A DNA stretch of 64,000 nucleotides from Catelliglobosispora koreensis DSM 44566 (lineage in GTDB: Bacteria; Actinomycetota; Actinomycetes; Mycobacteriales; Micromonosporaceae): assembly GCF_000379685.1 (NCBI RefSeq), contig NZ_KB903259.1, positions 1 to 64,000 of the forward strand, in the 5' to 3' direction. The stretch's first letter is position 1, and every line of letters starts with the position of its first letter. Both the position numbers and the translations under genes were made by a program. A model generated the notes under the pieces. The model saw only the letters and a list, made by a program, of their open reading frames with translations, had not been told where the DNA came from and did no database searches. Shown one piece after another: positions 14,457-22,298 of the stretch.

Positions 14457-16115
14457 GTGAATACTGCCGATGACATCATTTCGACCCTGCCTGTGCTCGG
14501 GATTGACCTGATCCCGCTAGGGGAGGGCGATCCCACCGAAGCTGGCGACATCGTCCTGCTCGGCCGCATCGGCGAAGGCGGGATGGGCCAGGTCTACTTA
14601 GGCACCACCGTCTCGGGGCGGCCCGTGGCGGTGAAAGTCGTCAAGGCGCCCTTCGCTGACGATCCAGCGTTCCGGGCCCGCTTCGCGAGGGAAGCCGCGA
14701 TCGCTATGCGGGTCAACGGGATTTTCACCGCACCGGTGCTCAGTCACGACTCCAATGCCGAACGTCCTTGGCTGGCAACAGCTTTCGTGCCCGGGCCCAG
14801 CCTCGCTGTCGCCGTCGCGCGGCACGGAACGTTTTCGGCGGATGGGGTGTGGCGGCTAGCGGCCGGCCTTGCCGAAGCGCTGAAGGCGATTCATGCCGCG
14901 GGGATCACCCACCGCGACCTCAAACCGGGCAACGTTCTGCTCGCCTCGGACGGTCCACGCGTCATCGACTTCGGCATCTCGCGCGCCGAGGATGAGCTCG
15001 ACCTCACCCAGACCGGCATGCGGATGGGCACACCGTCCTACATGGCGCCAGAACAATTGCGGGGCGAACGGCCCACTCCGGCGGCCGACGTGTTCTCCCT
15101 CGGTGCGGTCATCGCGTTCGCGGCGACGGGCAAGGCACCGTTTCCCGCAGCGAGCCTCGCTGAGCTGGTGAGCCGGGTAATTCAGGGCGAGCCGGATCTC
15201 AGCGGCATCACCGATCCCGGCCTGCGGACGCTCGCGGAGTCGTGTTTGGACAAAGATCCGTTGCTGCGCCCAGCGCCACAAGACATCATCACCGCGTACA
15301 CCCGGCGTTCGGCCAAGCCAGGCGACGCGTGGATTCCGGCTAGCCTCGCCAAGGAGCTGACTCCGGCCAAGCCGGTTATTCCCGAAGCCGCCAGTGTTGT
15401 CAAGGAACCCGCGCCAAAGAAGCGCACCAAACGGCGAGTGCTGGCGCTTGCGGCGGCGGCAGCGGTGGTGGTGGTGCTCACGGGAGTTCTCTTCGCGGTG
15501 AACGGTCCGCGATCGGGCGCGCCCAGTGCCGCCGGGCAAAGCTCAGCGGCGGTGGCGCCGTCGTCAGCGGGCGCCGTCGTGACGCCCGTGGTGATTAACC
15601 CGGGCACGGGCGCGACGGTGGGGACCACGCCAACGCCGGGAAGTCCCCTCGCCTCAGCGCATCCGGGCCCGGCGACCACGAAGCCCACGAACCCGGGCGG
15701 ACTGCCCAACGGTCCGCTCAACCCGGAGAACATGGTCATCGTCAGCGCGGCGGATGACACCGTGCTGAGCACGACCGGCACGGGCGATGGCGCCGCGATC
15801 GTGACCGACGCCTGGAAGGATCAGCCCGGTCAGCGCTGGAAGTTCGAAAAGGCGATCGACGCCGACTGGAGCGACACCAAGATCATCGTGGTGCGCAGCC
15901 TGCCCTCCAAACAACTGGGGCTCGACAACTACGGAAACGCCCTGTTGCAGGTGGCTCGCTCCGGCAACTACGCCTGGTACTACGAACCGGCGACCAAGCA
16001 GATCCACAACATCAACGGGGTCGGCTGCCTGACCGCCAACGGTGTGGGACGGCAGGCGACTTACGGCTTCTGCGATGGTGCCAATAGCAGTCAGCGGTGG
16101 AATGTCGTGTCCTAA
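14457..16115 (+). CDS. Membrane Ser/Thr protein kinase with lectin-like extracellular domain
   Basis: A Hanks-type kinase of 552 aa. The kinase domain (about 33-285) has a G-loop IGEGGMG, Lys60, HRDLKPGN with catalytic Asp154, D171FG and the APE segment at 198. A basic stretch and one transmembrane helix (about 329-348) lead to a long Ser/Pro/Thr-rich linker and an extracellular domain (about 425-552) with two QRW motifs, as in ricin-type beta-trefoil lectins. It probably senses a carbohydrate or wall fragment. The usual PASTA repeats are absent. GTG start after a GAGGGGGA ribosome site. Confidence 0.9.
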   Translation: MNTADDIISTLPVLGIDLIPLGEGDPTEAGDIVLLGRIGEGGMGQVYLGTTVSGRPVAVKVVKAPFADDPAFRARFAREAAIAMRVNGIFTAPVLSHDSNAERPWLATAFVPGPSLAVAVARHGTFSADGVWRLAAGLAEALKAIHAAGITHRDLKPGNVLLASDGPRVIDFGISRAEDELDLTQTGMRMGTPSYMAPEQLRGERPTPAADVFSLGAVIAFAATGKAPFPAASLAELVSRVIQGEPDLSGITDPGLRTLAESCLDKDPLLRPAPQDIITAYTRRSAKPGDAWIPASLAKELTPAKPVIPEAASVVKEPAPKKRTKRRVLALAAAAAVVVVLTGVLFAVNGPRSGAPSAAGQSSAAVAPSSAGAVVTPVVINPGTGATVGTTPTPGSPLASAHPGPATTKPTNPGGLPNGPLNPENMVIVSAADDTVLSTTGTGDGAAIVTDAWKDQPGQRWKFEKAIDADWSDTKIIVVRSLPSKQLGLDNYGNALLQVARSGNYAWYYEPATKQIHNINGVGCLTANGVGRQATYGFCDGANSSQRWNVVS

Positions 16116-16117
16116 TG

Positions 16118-16150
16118 AGACGGCGGCTGCCCGATCGGGTAACCGCGTCT
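16118..16150 (+). terminator. Hairpin after the kinase gene
   Basis: AGACG (16118-16122) and the following GC-rich arm pair imperfectly with 16136-16150, starting 3 bases after the stop codon. No T tract follows; termination is inferred from position. Confidence 0.4.
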
Positions 16151-16228
16151 AAGCCGGGTGGACTAGGTTTCCCTCCGTCGCACTAGCGGTGCGATTCGCG
16201 CTGCTCGCGCGCTGTTAGAACCGCCAGC

Positions 16229-18301
16229 GTGCCTTTGAATTACACCGCCCAACCGGGGAAGTCCGCGCTGCGGAAGCGCATTCTCGCTGTGCTCGCGTCC
16301 CTCGTGGCGCTGTGGGCGTTCGCCGCCTATGTCACGGTCGGCGAAGGCATCAGCCTCGTGTGGCTCGCCACCTTGGAACAGCAGGTGGCCAAACCCACCG
16401 AGACACTGGTCGCCGCGTTGCAACAGGAGCGCCGGGCGGCGGCGGAACGGTCCGGTTTAGACAGTGCCCGCGCGGCCACGGACGCGGCGATCCAGCGGCA
16501 GCTAGAGGGCATGCGGGGGCAGGCCGCTCAGTGGGCGACTTCCAGCGCTAGTGACGAACGGCTGGAGATTCTGCTGCGGGCACTGGACGGCCTGCCGGAG
16601 ATCCGTGCCGCGGAAAACGACGTGACCGATCGCTACACCGCGATCATCCAGTTAGGACTGGACGTCTACGACACGTATACGGCCTGGGACGACGACGAGG
16701 TCATCTATCAAACCTCCACCCTGGTGCTGCTAACGCACAGTCAGGAGATGCTGTCGCGAGCCGACGCCTTGCTCTCGCGGGTGATCCTGGGCGGCACCAT
16801 GAGCGAACAGGACCGCATCCGGTTCAGCGAACTGACCGGGGCACAGCGGTACCTGTCGCGCCAAGTCGTGCAACGGCTGCCCCAGCCGGACAAGAGTGAA
16901 TACGAGACACTGCTCGGCGGCGCCGCCATGACACAGCTACGAGCGGTCGAAGGCGCTGCCGCGCTTGGTGACTTGCCCACGCGCGAGCAGTGGCGCTCGG
17001 CGGTCGAAGCGGTCATCGCCGAGGTGCGCGCCCTCGTGCTCAAGCTCGCTGACCTGACCGTCGAGCGGGTGCGCCCGGCCGCTATCTGGATCTTCGTGCG
17101 CCTCATCCTCGCCGCTGGCCTCGGCCTGATCGCTGTCATCGCGAGCATCCGGTTCGCGATCAGGGGATGGCAGTCCCTGCAACGGCAACTGCACGAGCTT
17201 CGCGTGGCCGCTCTCGACTTGGCCCAGGTGCGGCTGCCAGCCGTGGTCGACCAGTTGCGTCGCGGTGAGCAGGTGAGCGTGGCACAGGCCGCGCCACCGC
17301 TCGCCTACGGCGATGACGACATCGGGCAAGTCGGCCAGGCGTTCAACATGGTGCAGCAGACCGCTATCGAGGCCACGGTCGAGCAAGCCGAGCTGCGGCG
17401 CGGGGTGCGTGAAGTGTTCCTCAGCCTGGCGCACCGGATCCAGGCGCTCATCCACCGGCAGCTCAAGCTGATCGACTCGATGGAGCGTCTGTCCACGACG
17501 GACAAAGAGCTCGCTGACCTCTACCGCATCGACCACCTAGCGACCCGCATCCGGCGCAACGCGGAGAACCTGATCGTGCTGTCGGGCGCGCCCGCTGGGC
17601 GCACGTGGCGTGGGCCTGTGCCGATGGTCGACGTGCTGCGCGGGGCGGTGGCCGAAGTGGAGGACTATCCGCGGGTGCGACTGGAAGCCGTTGCGCCAGC
17701 GGCACTTTCCGGGCACGCCGTCGGTGACGTCATCCACCTGCTCGCCGAACTCATGGACAATGCGGCTTCGTTCTCCTCACCGCAATCCCGCGTCATCGTG
17801 CGGACTCAGGCGACGCTCGCTGAGTACCAGATAGAGATTGAAGATAGTGGCATTGGCATGACCGACGCGGATCTGGCGCAGGCCAATCAGCAGCTCGCCG
17901 ACCCGCCGGAATTTCAGCTGTCGGCCACAGCCCGGCTCGGGTTCTTCGTGGTCGGCAAACTTTCCCTGCGCTACGGCATTCGGGTTTCGCTCAAGCCGTC
18001 TTCCGGGCGTGGGCTAACGGCCGTGATCCTGATGCCGCAAGCCCTCTTGCGGGACACGGCGCCGCTAGAGCCCACGCCGGAGCTGGTCGTGGCGGCGGCG
18101 CCGGCGGCCGTGGCCGTGGCACCGGAAGCCGAATTCACCCCAGCCGGATTGCCTTGGCGGGCAAGGAAAGCCGCTGTCCCCGCGCCACGTGAACCCGGTG
18201 TGGAAAACGGACAGTCGCCGGAGGACGTCAGCCGGCGCCTCGCCGCCTTTGCCAGCGCGGTAAAGAAAGCCCCCCTCACGGAAAGAAGAGCAGAACAGTG
18301 A
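16229..18301 (+). CDS. cvnA: Conservon sensor histidine kinase-like protein (CvnA)
   Basis: A 690-aa membrane protein: N-terminal transmembrane segment (about 15-38), an extracellular helical sensor of the nitrate/nitrite-sensing type (about 50-285), a second transmembrane segment (about 290-312), a HAMP-like linker, a degenerate dimerisation region and an HATPase_c domain (ELMDNAASFS N-box, DSGIGM). The phospho-accepting histidine box is not of standard form. In Streptomyces conservons CvnA acts with the small proteins CvnB-D as a membrane complex. Here the following three genes overlap it in turn (GTG 18298 overlaps its stop), which makes a single operon. The signal sensed is unknown. Confidence 0.92.
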   Translation: MPLNYTAQPGKSALRKRILAVLASLVALWAFAAYVTVGEGISLVWLATLEQQVAKPTETLVAALQQERRAAAERSGLDSARAATDAAIQRQLEGMRGQAAQWATSSASDERLEILLRALDGLPEIRAAENDVTDRYTAIIQLGLDVYDTYTAWDDDEVIYQTSTLVLLTHSQEMLSRADALLSRVILGGTMSEQDRIRFSELTGAQRYLSRQVVQRLPQPDKSEYETLLGGAAMTQLRAVEGAAALGDLPTREQWRSAVEAVIAEVRALVLKLADLTVERVRPAAIWIFVRLILAAGLGLIAVIASIRFAIRGWQSLQRQLHELRVAALDLAQVRLPAVVDQLRRGEQVSVAQAAPPLAYGDDDIGQVGQAFNMVQQTAIEATVEQAELRRGVREVFLSLAHRIQALIHRQLKLIDSMERLSTTDKELADLYRIDHLATRIRRNAENLIVLSGAPAGRTWRGPVPMVDVLRGAVAEVEDYPRVRLEAVAPAALSGHAVGDVIHLLAELMDNAASFSSPQSRVIVRTQATLAEYQIEIEDSGIGMTDADLAQANQQLADPPEFQLSATARLGFFVVGKLSLRYGIRVSLKPSSGRGLTAVILMPQALLRDTAPLEPTPELVVAAAPAAVAVAPEAEFTPAGLPWRARKAAVPAPREPGVENGQSPEDVSRRLAAFASAVKKAPLTERRAEQ

Positions 18302-18708
18302 ATGAGAAAGCCACTGACCTTGCCTGGCTGGTCACCGATCTCGTGCACCGGGTCGCCGAAGCCCACCACGCCGTCCTTCTGTCCACGGATGGACTGCTCA
18401 TCGCCGCCTCCGATGGCCTGGATCGCGACGATGCCGAACACCTAGCCGCCGCGGCGGCCGGATTGAGCAGCCTCGCCCGCGGGGCTGGGCGTCACTTCGG
18501 CCACACGACGGTGCGCCGAACGATGGTGGAGTTCGGCGCCGGCTACCTGTTCGTCACCACAGCCGGGCAGGGCAGCTGTCTCGCCGTCATCAGCGGTGCC
18601 GACATTGATGTGGGAGTGGCGGCCTACGAGATGGAAATGCTCGTCGTGCGCGTGGGCCAGTACCTGGCCACGCCGAGCCGCCCGCCTGCCGTAGGTGCCA
18701 TGGGATGA
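18298..18708 (+). CDS. cvnB: Roadblock/LC7-domain protein (CvnB)
   Basis: A 136-aa roadblock/LC7 protein (LAWLVTDLVHRVAEAHHAVLLSTDGL; GAGYLFVTTAGQGSCLAV). These small dimeric proteins act as regulators of the paired Ras-like GTPase, in the manner of MglB. It is second in the four-gene conservon; both ends overlap its neighbours by 4 bases, so translation is coupled. Confidence 0.93.
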   Translation: MNEKATDLAWLVTDLVHRVAEAHHAVLLSTDGLLIAASDGLDRDDAEHLAAAAAGLSSLARGAGRHFGHTTVRRTMVEFGAGYLFVTTAGQGSCLAVISGADIDVGVAAYEMEMLVVRVGQYLATPSRPPAVGAMG

Positions 18709-19046
18709 GTTCCTGGGTTGACAAGGAGGCGGGCCCGATCGTGCGGCCCTATGCGATGACCTCTGGGCGCACGCAGCCTGTGCAGGGCGCATTCGACTTG
18801 TTCTCCATGGTCGTCGCGCTAGCGTCACTGTCCATTCAGGACACTCAGCCGGAGTCAGCGGCGATCATGCGCATGTGCCAGAAACCGGTGTCCGTCGCCG
18901 AATTGGCGGCACACCTGGACCTGCCGGCTGGCACGGTCAAAGTTCTGCTCGGGGATTTGCTTGCCAGGCAACTGATCGTGACCCGGGCGCCCGATTTCAG
19001 CAGCTCGGATCTCGAGGCGGTGATTCATGGGCTCCAGTCCCTCTAA
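18705..19046 (+). CDS. cvnC: DUF742 protein (CvnC)
   Basis: A 113-aa DUF742 protein, third conservon member. It starts with the family pattern of a short acidic N-terminus and VRPYAMTSGRT, and contains a winged-helix-like core (VSVAELAAHLDLPAGTVKVLLGDLLARQLIV). Its biochemical role is unknown; in Streptomyces it associates with the CvnA and CvnD partners. Its end overlaps the GTPase gene by 20 bases. Confidence 0.93.
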   Translation: MSSWVDKEAGPIVRPYAMTSGRTQPVQGAFDLFSMVVALASLSIQDTQPESAAIMRMCQKPVSVAELAAHLDLPAGTVKVLLGDLLARQLIVTRAPDFSSSDLEAVIHGLQSL

Positions 19047-19596
19047 GGTGTTGCCCCGTGCGATGAAGGTTATGGTCGCGGGCCATTTCGGCGTTGGCAA
19101 GACCACGATGGTTAGCTCGATTAGTGAAATCAGCTTGTTGCGCACCGAGGAAACGCTGACCGACGCTGGTCTCGGAATCGACGACCTCGCCGGGGTGGAG
19201 CAAAAGCGCACCACGACGGTGGCGATGGACTTTGGCCGCATCACCATCAGCGAAGACCTGGTGCTGTACCTGTTTGGCACACCGGGACAGGAGCGGTTCA
19301 GCTTCCTGTGGGACGACTTGGTGCTCGGCGCGATCGGAGCGGTAGTCCTGGCCGACACGAGGCGGCTCAAGGAATCCTTTCCGTGCGTTGACTTCTTCGA
19401 AGCCCGCACGACGCCGTTCATGGTGGCCGTCAACTGTTTCGCCGACGGGAAAACCTATACACCGCAGGACGTTCAGCTGGCGCTCAACCTGGATCCTGAA
19501 GTGCCCGTGATGCTTTGCGACGCACGTGACCGGCTCTCGGTCAAGGCAGTGCTCATTACCTTGCTGCAGCACGTTATCCAGCGTCAGCGGCAATAG
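19027..19596 (+). CDS. cvnD: Conservon Ras-like GTPase (CvnD)
   Basis: A 189-aa small GTPase related to MglA. The P-loop is GHFGVGKT at residues 19-26, the G2/switch I threonines lie in KRTTTVAMDFG, and G3 is GTPGQERF (DxxG replaced by GTPG, as in this family). A VNCF segment stands where NKxD would be, also usual for CvnD. It ends the conservon and is the probable output of the receptor-like complex. Its 3' end overlaps the convergent TetR gene by 23 bases. Confidence 0.93.
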   Translation: MGSSPSKVLPRAMKVMVAGHFGVGKTTMVSSISEISLLRTEETLTDAGLGIDDLAGVEQKRTTTVAMDFGRITISEDLVLYLFGTPGQERFSFLWDDLVLGAIGAVVLADTRRLKESFPCVDFFEARTTPFMVAVNCFADGKTYTPQDVQLALNLDPEVPVMLCDARDRLSVKAVLITLLQHVIQRQRQ

Positions 19597-20143
19597 GCAG
19601 TCCCTGGATGAGCATCCGCACCATGAGGCGATAGGTGACGTCGGCGTCCTCGGGCAGGCCGAATCCGTGGCCGGCCTCGATGCTGACAAAGCCGTGGCAG
19701 GAAGCGCGCAGAATCCGGGCGGCATGGATCGCCGCGGGGCCATGCAAGCCGTAGCCCCGCAAGACGGCGAGAAACACGTCGAGCATCCGCGCGGCGACTT
19801 CGGCGGCCGGTGTTCCCGGCGCCGGAGCCTGGGCGAGCACGAGGGCCCGCTGCGGGTGGCGGCGTGCGTAGTGACGAAACGCCATCGTCAGCGCGTGAAC
19901 GGCATCATCGCCAGACCGTCCTACACAGACCGCCGCTAGCTCGTGGGTCATGTCCTCCAGCACCCGCGCGGCGACGAGCTGATTGAGCTCCGACAGATTG
20001 CGGACGTGCTTGTAAAGCGCTGGAACGGCGACGCCCGCCCGCTCGGCGACCTTCGTCAGGGTGAGCGAGCCGAGGCCGTCACTGTCCACAAGAGACAGTG
20101 ACAGCTCGACGAGAGCGGCTGGGGTTAGGCCCGCTCTAGGCAT
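19574..20143 (-). CDS. TetR-family repressor
   Basis: A 189-aa TetR-type regulator with an N-terminal helix-turn-helix (LTLTKVAERAGVAVPALYKHVRNLSEL) and a TetR_C-like effector domain. Start at the ATG that overlaps the last two codons of the upstream hydrolase gene (ATG within GATGCCTAG), indicating translational coupling; a longer frame to 20224 lies inside the hydrolase. The dyad over the hydrolase start (20953-20977) is its probable operator. The effector may be a hydrolase substrate. Confidence 0.88.
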   Translation of the reverse strand: MPRAGLTPAALVELSLSLVDSDGLGSLTLTKVAERAGVAVPALYKHVRNLSELNQLVAARVLEDMTHELAAVCVGRSGDDAVHALTMAFRHYARRHPQRALVLAQAPAPGTPAAEVAARMLDVFLAVLRGYGLHGPAAIHAARILRASCHGFVSIEAGHGFGLPEDADVTYRLMVRMLIQGLPIAADAG

Positions 20144-20969
20144 CGGCGTGAGCGGCGAGGAACGGCAGCACCACGCTGGCCACCTGCTCGGGGGTCTGCG
20201 TGTGCGGGTAGTGGCCAGCGCCATCGATGACCGCGGCGGTGCCCAGACCGCCCGGCATGGCCGCGACGATGCCGTCAGCTTCGGCTTGTGGGCTGGGGAA
20301 GTCAGGATCGAGCGAACCCATCACCACGAGGGCGGGGCAGGCGATCGCGGGCAGTTTCACCTCAGCGTCCGCGGGCGAAGAGAAGATCATTTTAGCGGTC
20401 GCGGCCATCCGGCCCGGTTCCCGCAGATTCGCCAGCAGAGAGCTCAGGGCACCTTCAAAATCATTGGGGGTACTCGGGTAAGCGTGCCGAAGATACCGAT
20501 CCCACAGCTTCGGGCTGCGGAACAGCCCGGTGCCCAGGATCAGCGAGATCCCCTTGACGAACCGCCCGTTGATGTCGCCGAGCTTGAGCTTCGGTGTGCG
20601 TGTGCCAGGCGCGACTTGAATGATCGCGGTCACGAGCTCGGGGTGCTCCGCCGCGACGATGGCCGCGGCGCCACCGCCGTAGGAGTGCCCAATGATCACG
20701 GCCGGCCCACCGAGGTGACGGATGAGCGCCGCGATGTCGCCAGCCACGTCGGTCCGCGTATACGACGGCCAAACCGCCGTGGACTGACCATGCCCGCGCA
20801 GGTCCATCGACGCCACCCGGAATCCGGCGGCGGCCAGCCGCGGCATGAGGAACCGGAAGGCGGCACGGTTGTCGCCGAGGCCGTGTGCGAGCAGCACGAG
20901 CGGGCCTTCTCCGGTGACTTCGTGGGCAAGGCGGCCGTGGGGCAGGTCGAGATATTGGCTAACTCCCAT
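20136..20969 (-). CDS. Alpha/beta hydrolase
   Basis: A 277-aa alpha/beta-hydrolase-fold enzyme. The nucleophile elbow GHSYGG places the catalytic serine at about 96, the oxyanion region is LLAHGLGDNR, the acid Asp is probably in GSLDPDFP, and the base is His in GAGHYPH. No signal peptide. It is similar to esterases and epoxide hydrolase-like proteins; the substrate cannot be assigned. It is the first gene of a two-gene operon with the TetR regulator. ATG 20969 is preferred to a TTG two codons earlier. Confidence 0.9.
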   Translation of the reverse strand: MGVSQYLDLPHGRLAHEVTGEGPLVLLAHGLGDNRAAFRFLMPRLAAAGFRVASMDLRGHGQSTAVWPSYTRTDVAGDIAALIRHLGGPAVIIGHSYGGGAAAIVAAEHPELVTAIIQVAPGTRTPKLKLGDINGRFVKGISLILGTGLFRSPKLWDRYLRHAYPSTPNDFEGALSSLLANLREPGRMAATAKMIFSSPADAEVKLPAIACPALVVMGSLDPDFPSPQAEADGIVAAMPGGLGTAAVIDGAGHYPHTQTPEQVASVVLPFLAAHADA

Positions 20970-20977
20970 AGCCAATA
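20953..20977. promoter_or_regulatory. Dyad over the hydrolase start codon, probable TetR operator
   Basis: TATTGGCT (20953-20960) and AGCCAATA (20970-20977) form a perfect 8-bp-arm inverted repeat with a 9-base centre that includes the ATG. A second small dyad (GTTAA and TTAAC, 20979-20993) lies next to it. Position and symmetry fit autoregulation by the TetR protein. Confidence 0.6.
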
Positions 20978-20996
20978 AGTTAATGCCTTTAACCGA

Positions 20997-21221
20997 CTAT
21001 TGCAAGTACCCCTCAACTTGATCTATTGGCGCGGGTTTCGCCGCGTCCGGATTGGCTCCGGCTTCCCGCAGCGCTCCGCGCCGGCGCAGCAAGTCCCAGC
21101 ACTGGTCCAGCGTTTCTTCCAGGTGCCGCAACCGGGCCGGGTCGGGACTGTCCGTGGAACGCAACTGGTGCTCTTCGGCGACCAGGGCATCGATCTGATG
21201 AAGGATCGTCTTGTCGTCCAT
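20997..21221 (-). CDS. DUF2630 small protein
   Basis: A 74-aa soluble protein of the DUF2630 family, recognised by MDDKTILHQIDALVAEEHQLR, LDQCWDLLRRRGALREAG and the C-terminal VEGYLQ. It is helical and probably coiled-coil; the function is unknown in all species. ATG 21221 gives the conserved N-terminus; the frame extends to 21239 without homology. Length is normal for the family. Confidence 0.88.
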   Translation of the reverse strand: MDDKTILHQIDALVAEEHQLRSTDSPDPARLRHLEETLDQCWDLLRRRGALREAGANPDAAKPAPIDQVEGYLQ

Positions 21222-21371
21222 GGTTCTAGCCAAGCACAAGCGCTACCAGGCGCGCAGTCCATTGTGGCCATCTCGCGACACGACAAAGCCAATTATCTGA
21301 TTGCGGCCCAACACCGCCGGTGGTTCGGTGTCTTCACATTTAGAACCACGTCAATTGATCGGACATTTGCG

Positions 21372-22247
21372 GTGATTGTTCTCCTAAGCGCTGTAGCGCT
21401 GCTGCTTCTGATCTCAGTGGTCGTTTTCGTCAAGGTGGCCATATTCGACCGCCGTCCACAGAAGACTGGCCTGCTTTACGCACTGCTGTCCGCCCCGCTG
21501 TTCCTGGTCTACTACGCGGACCGGTGGCCGGCGGCCTGGGGTGAGCTGCCGATGCGGCGAGCCGCGGTGGTGCTGGAACGCTTTCAGGGCGCCGATATCA
21601 ACTTCGTCTCCGACGCCGCGCCCGCGTTCATCATCGGCGGTTTGCTGCTGGTGCACCTGATCGTCTTGCAGCGCGTCGCCGTTCGCAAGAAGCTGGAAAA
21701 GCTGCAGAACCCGATCGCGAACTTCTTCTCCAGCGCGATTCTCGCCACGCTCGTCGGTGGCATCATCGTGTCGACCTTCCACTGGGGCTGGGTCGGCTCG
21801 ATCCTCGTCGGCGTCGCCTACACGCTGATTTACCTTGGCGTGCTTGCGCTTTTGGCGGCCGTGCTGGAAATCGTCGTTGAGCTCGCCAAGCTGATCCTGG
21901 TCTGGCTCAAGCGTCAGGCGTTCGCGATCGCCACCATGATTACCCGTGGGTCGAGCTTCGTCTCGTCCCTGGCTGGCCGCCTCGGCTTGACCTCCATGGC
22001 AGACCGGCTGCGGGCTGCCCGCACGGGGCAAGAGCAGACGTTCCTTGTCGAGCAGGACCGCCAGGACAAGGAACTGTTCGAAGCGTTCCTGCGTGACCGC
22101 GCCTCCCAGCGCCGGATGGCCGGGCGCAGCAAGGAAGAGGTCGACGCGGAAATCGCGGCTCTGTCAACGTCCACTCAGGACGTCAAGGAGGAACTCGACG
22201 CGCTCAACGCTGTCGCCGAGCCCGCCCCCAACCAGGCCACGGCATAG
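21372..22247 (+). CDS. Conserved membrane protein of unknown function
   Basis: About 291 aa with a first transmembrane helix at the N-terminus (VALLLLISVVVFVKVAIF), further hydrophobic helices in FIIGGLLLVHLIVL, AILATLVGGIIVSTF and ILVGVAYTLIYLGVLALLAAVLEIVVELAKLILV, and a charged cytoplasmic tail (about 215-291) with a predicted coiled coil. I do not recognise a named family. The start is uncertain: the frame is open to 21000, and GTG 21264 or GTG 21372 are candidates, neither with a good ribosome site. The terminator that follows is shared with the next gene. Confidence 0.65.
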   Translation: MIVLLSAVALLLLISVVVFVKVAIFDRRPQKTGLLYALLSAPLFLVYYADRWPAAWGELPMRRAAVVLERFQGADINFVSDAAPAFIIGGLLLVHLIVLQRVAVRKKLEKLQNPIANFFSSAILATLVGGIIVSTFHWGWVGSILVGVAYTLIYLGVLALLAAVLEIVVELAKLILVWLKRQAFAIATMITRGSSFVSSLAGRLGLTSMADRLRAARTGQEQTFLVEQDRQDKELFEAFLRDRASQRRMAGRSKEEVDAEIAALSTSTQDVKEELDALNAVAEPAPNQATA

Positions 22248-22252
22248 CGGAA

Positions 22253-22282
22253 GGCCCCGCAGCCGGTGCGGGCTGCGGGGCC
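22253..22282. terminator. Bidirectional terminator
   Basis: GGCCCCGCAGCC (22253-22264) pairs perfectly with 22271-22282 in the 51-base gap between two convergent genes. It can serve both strands; T tracts are short. Confidence 0.75.
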
Positions 22283-22298
22283 ATCCTCGCGCTGGGCA

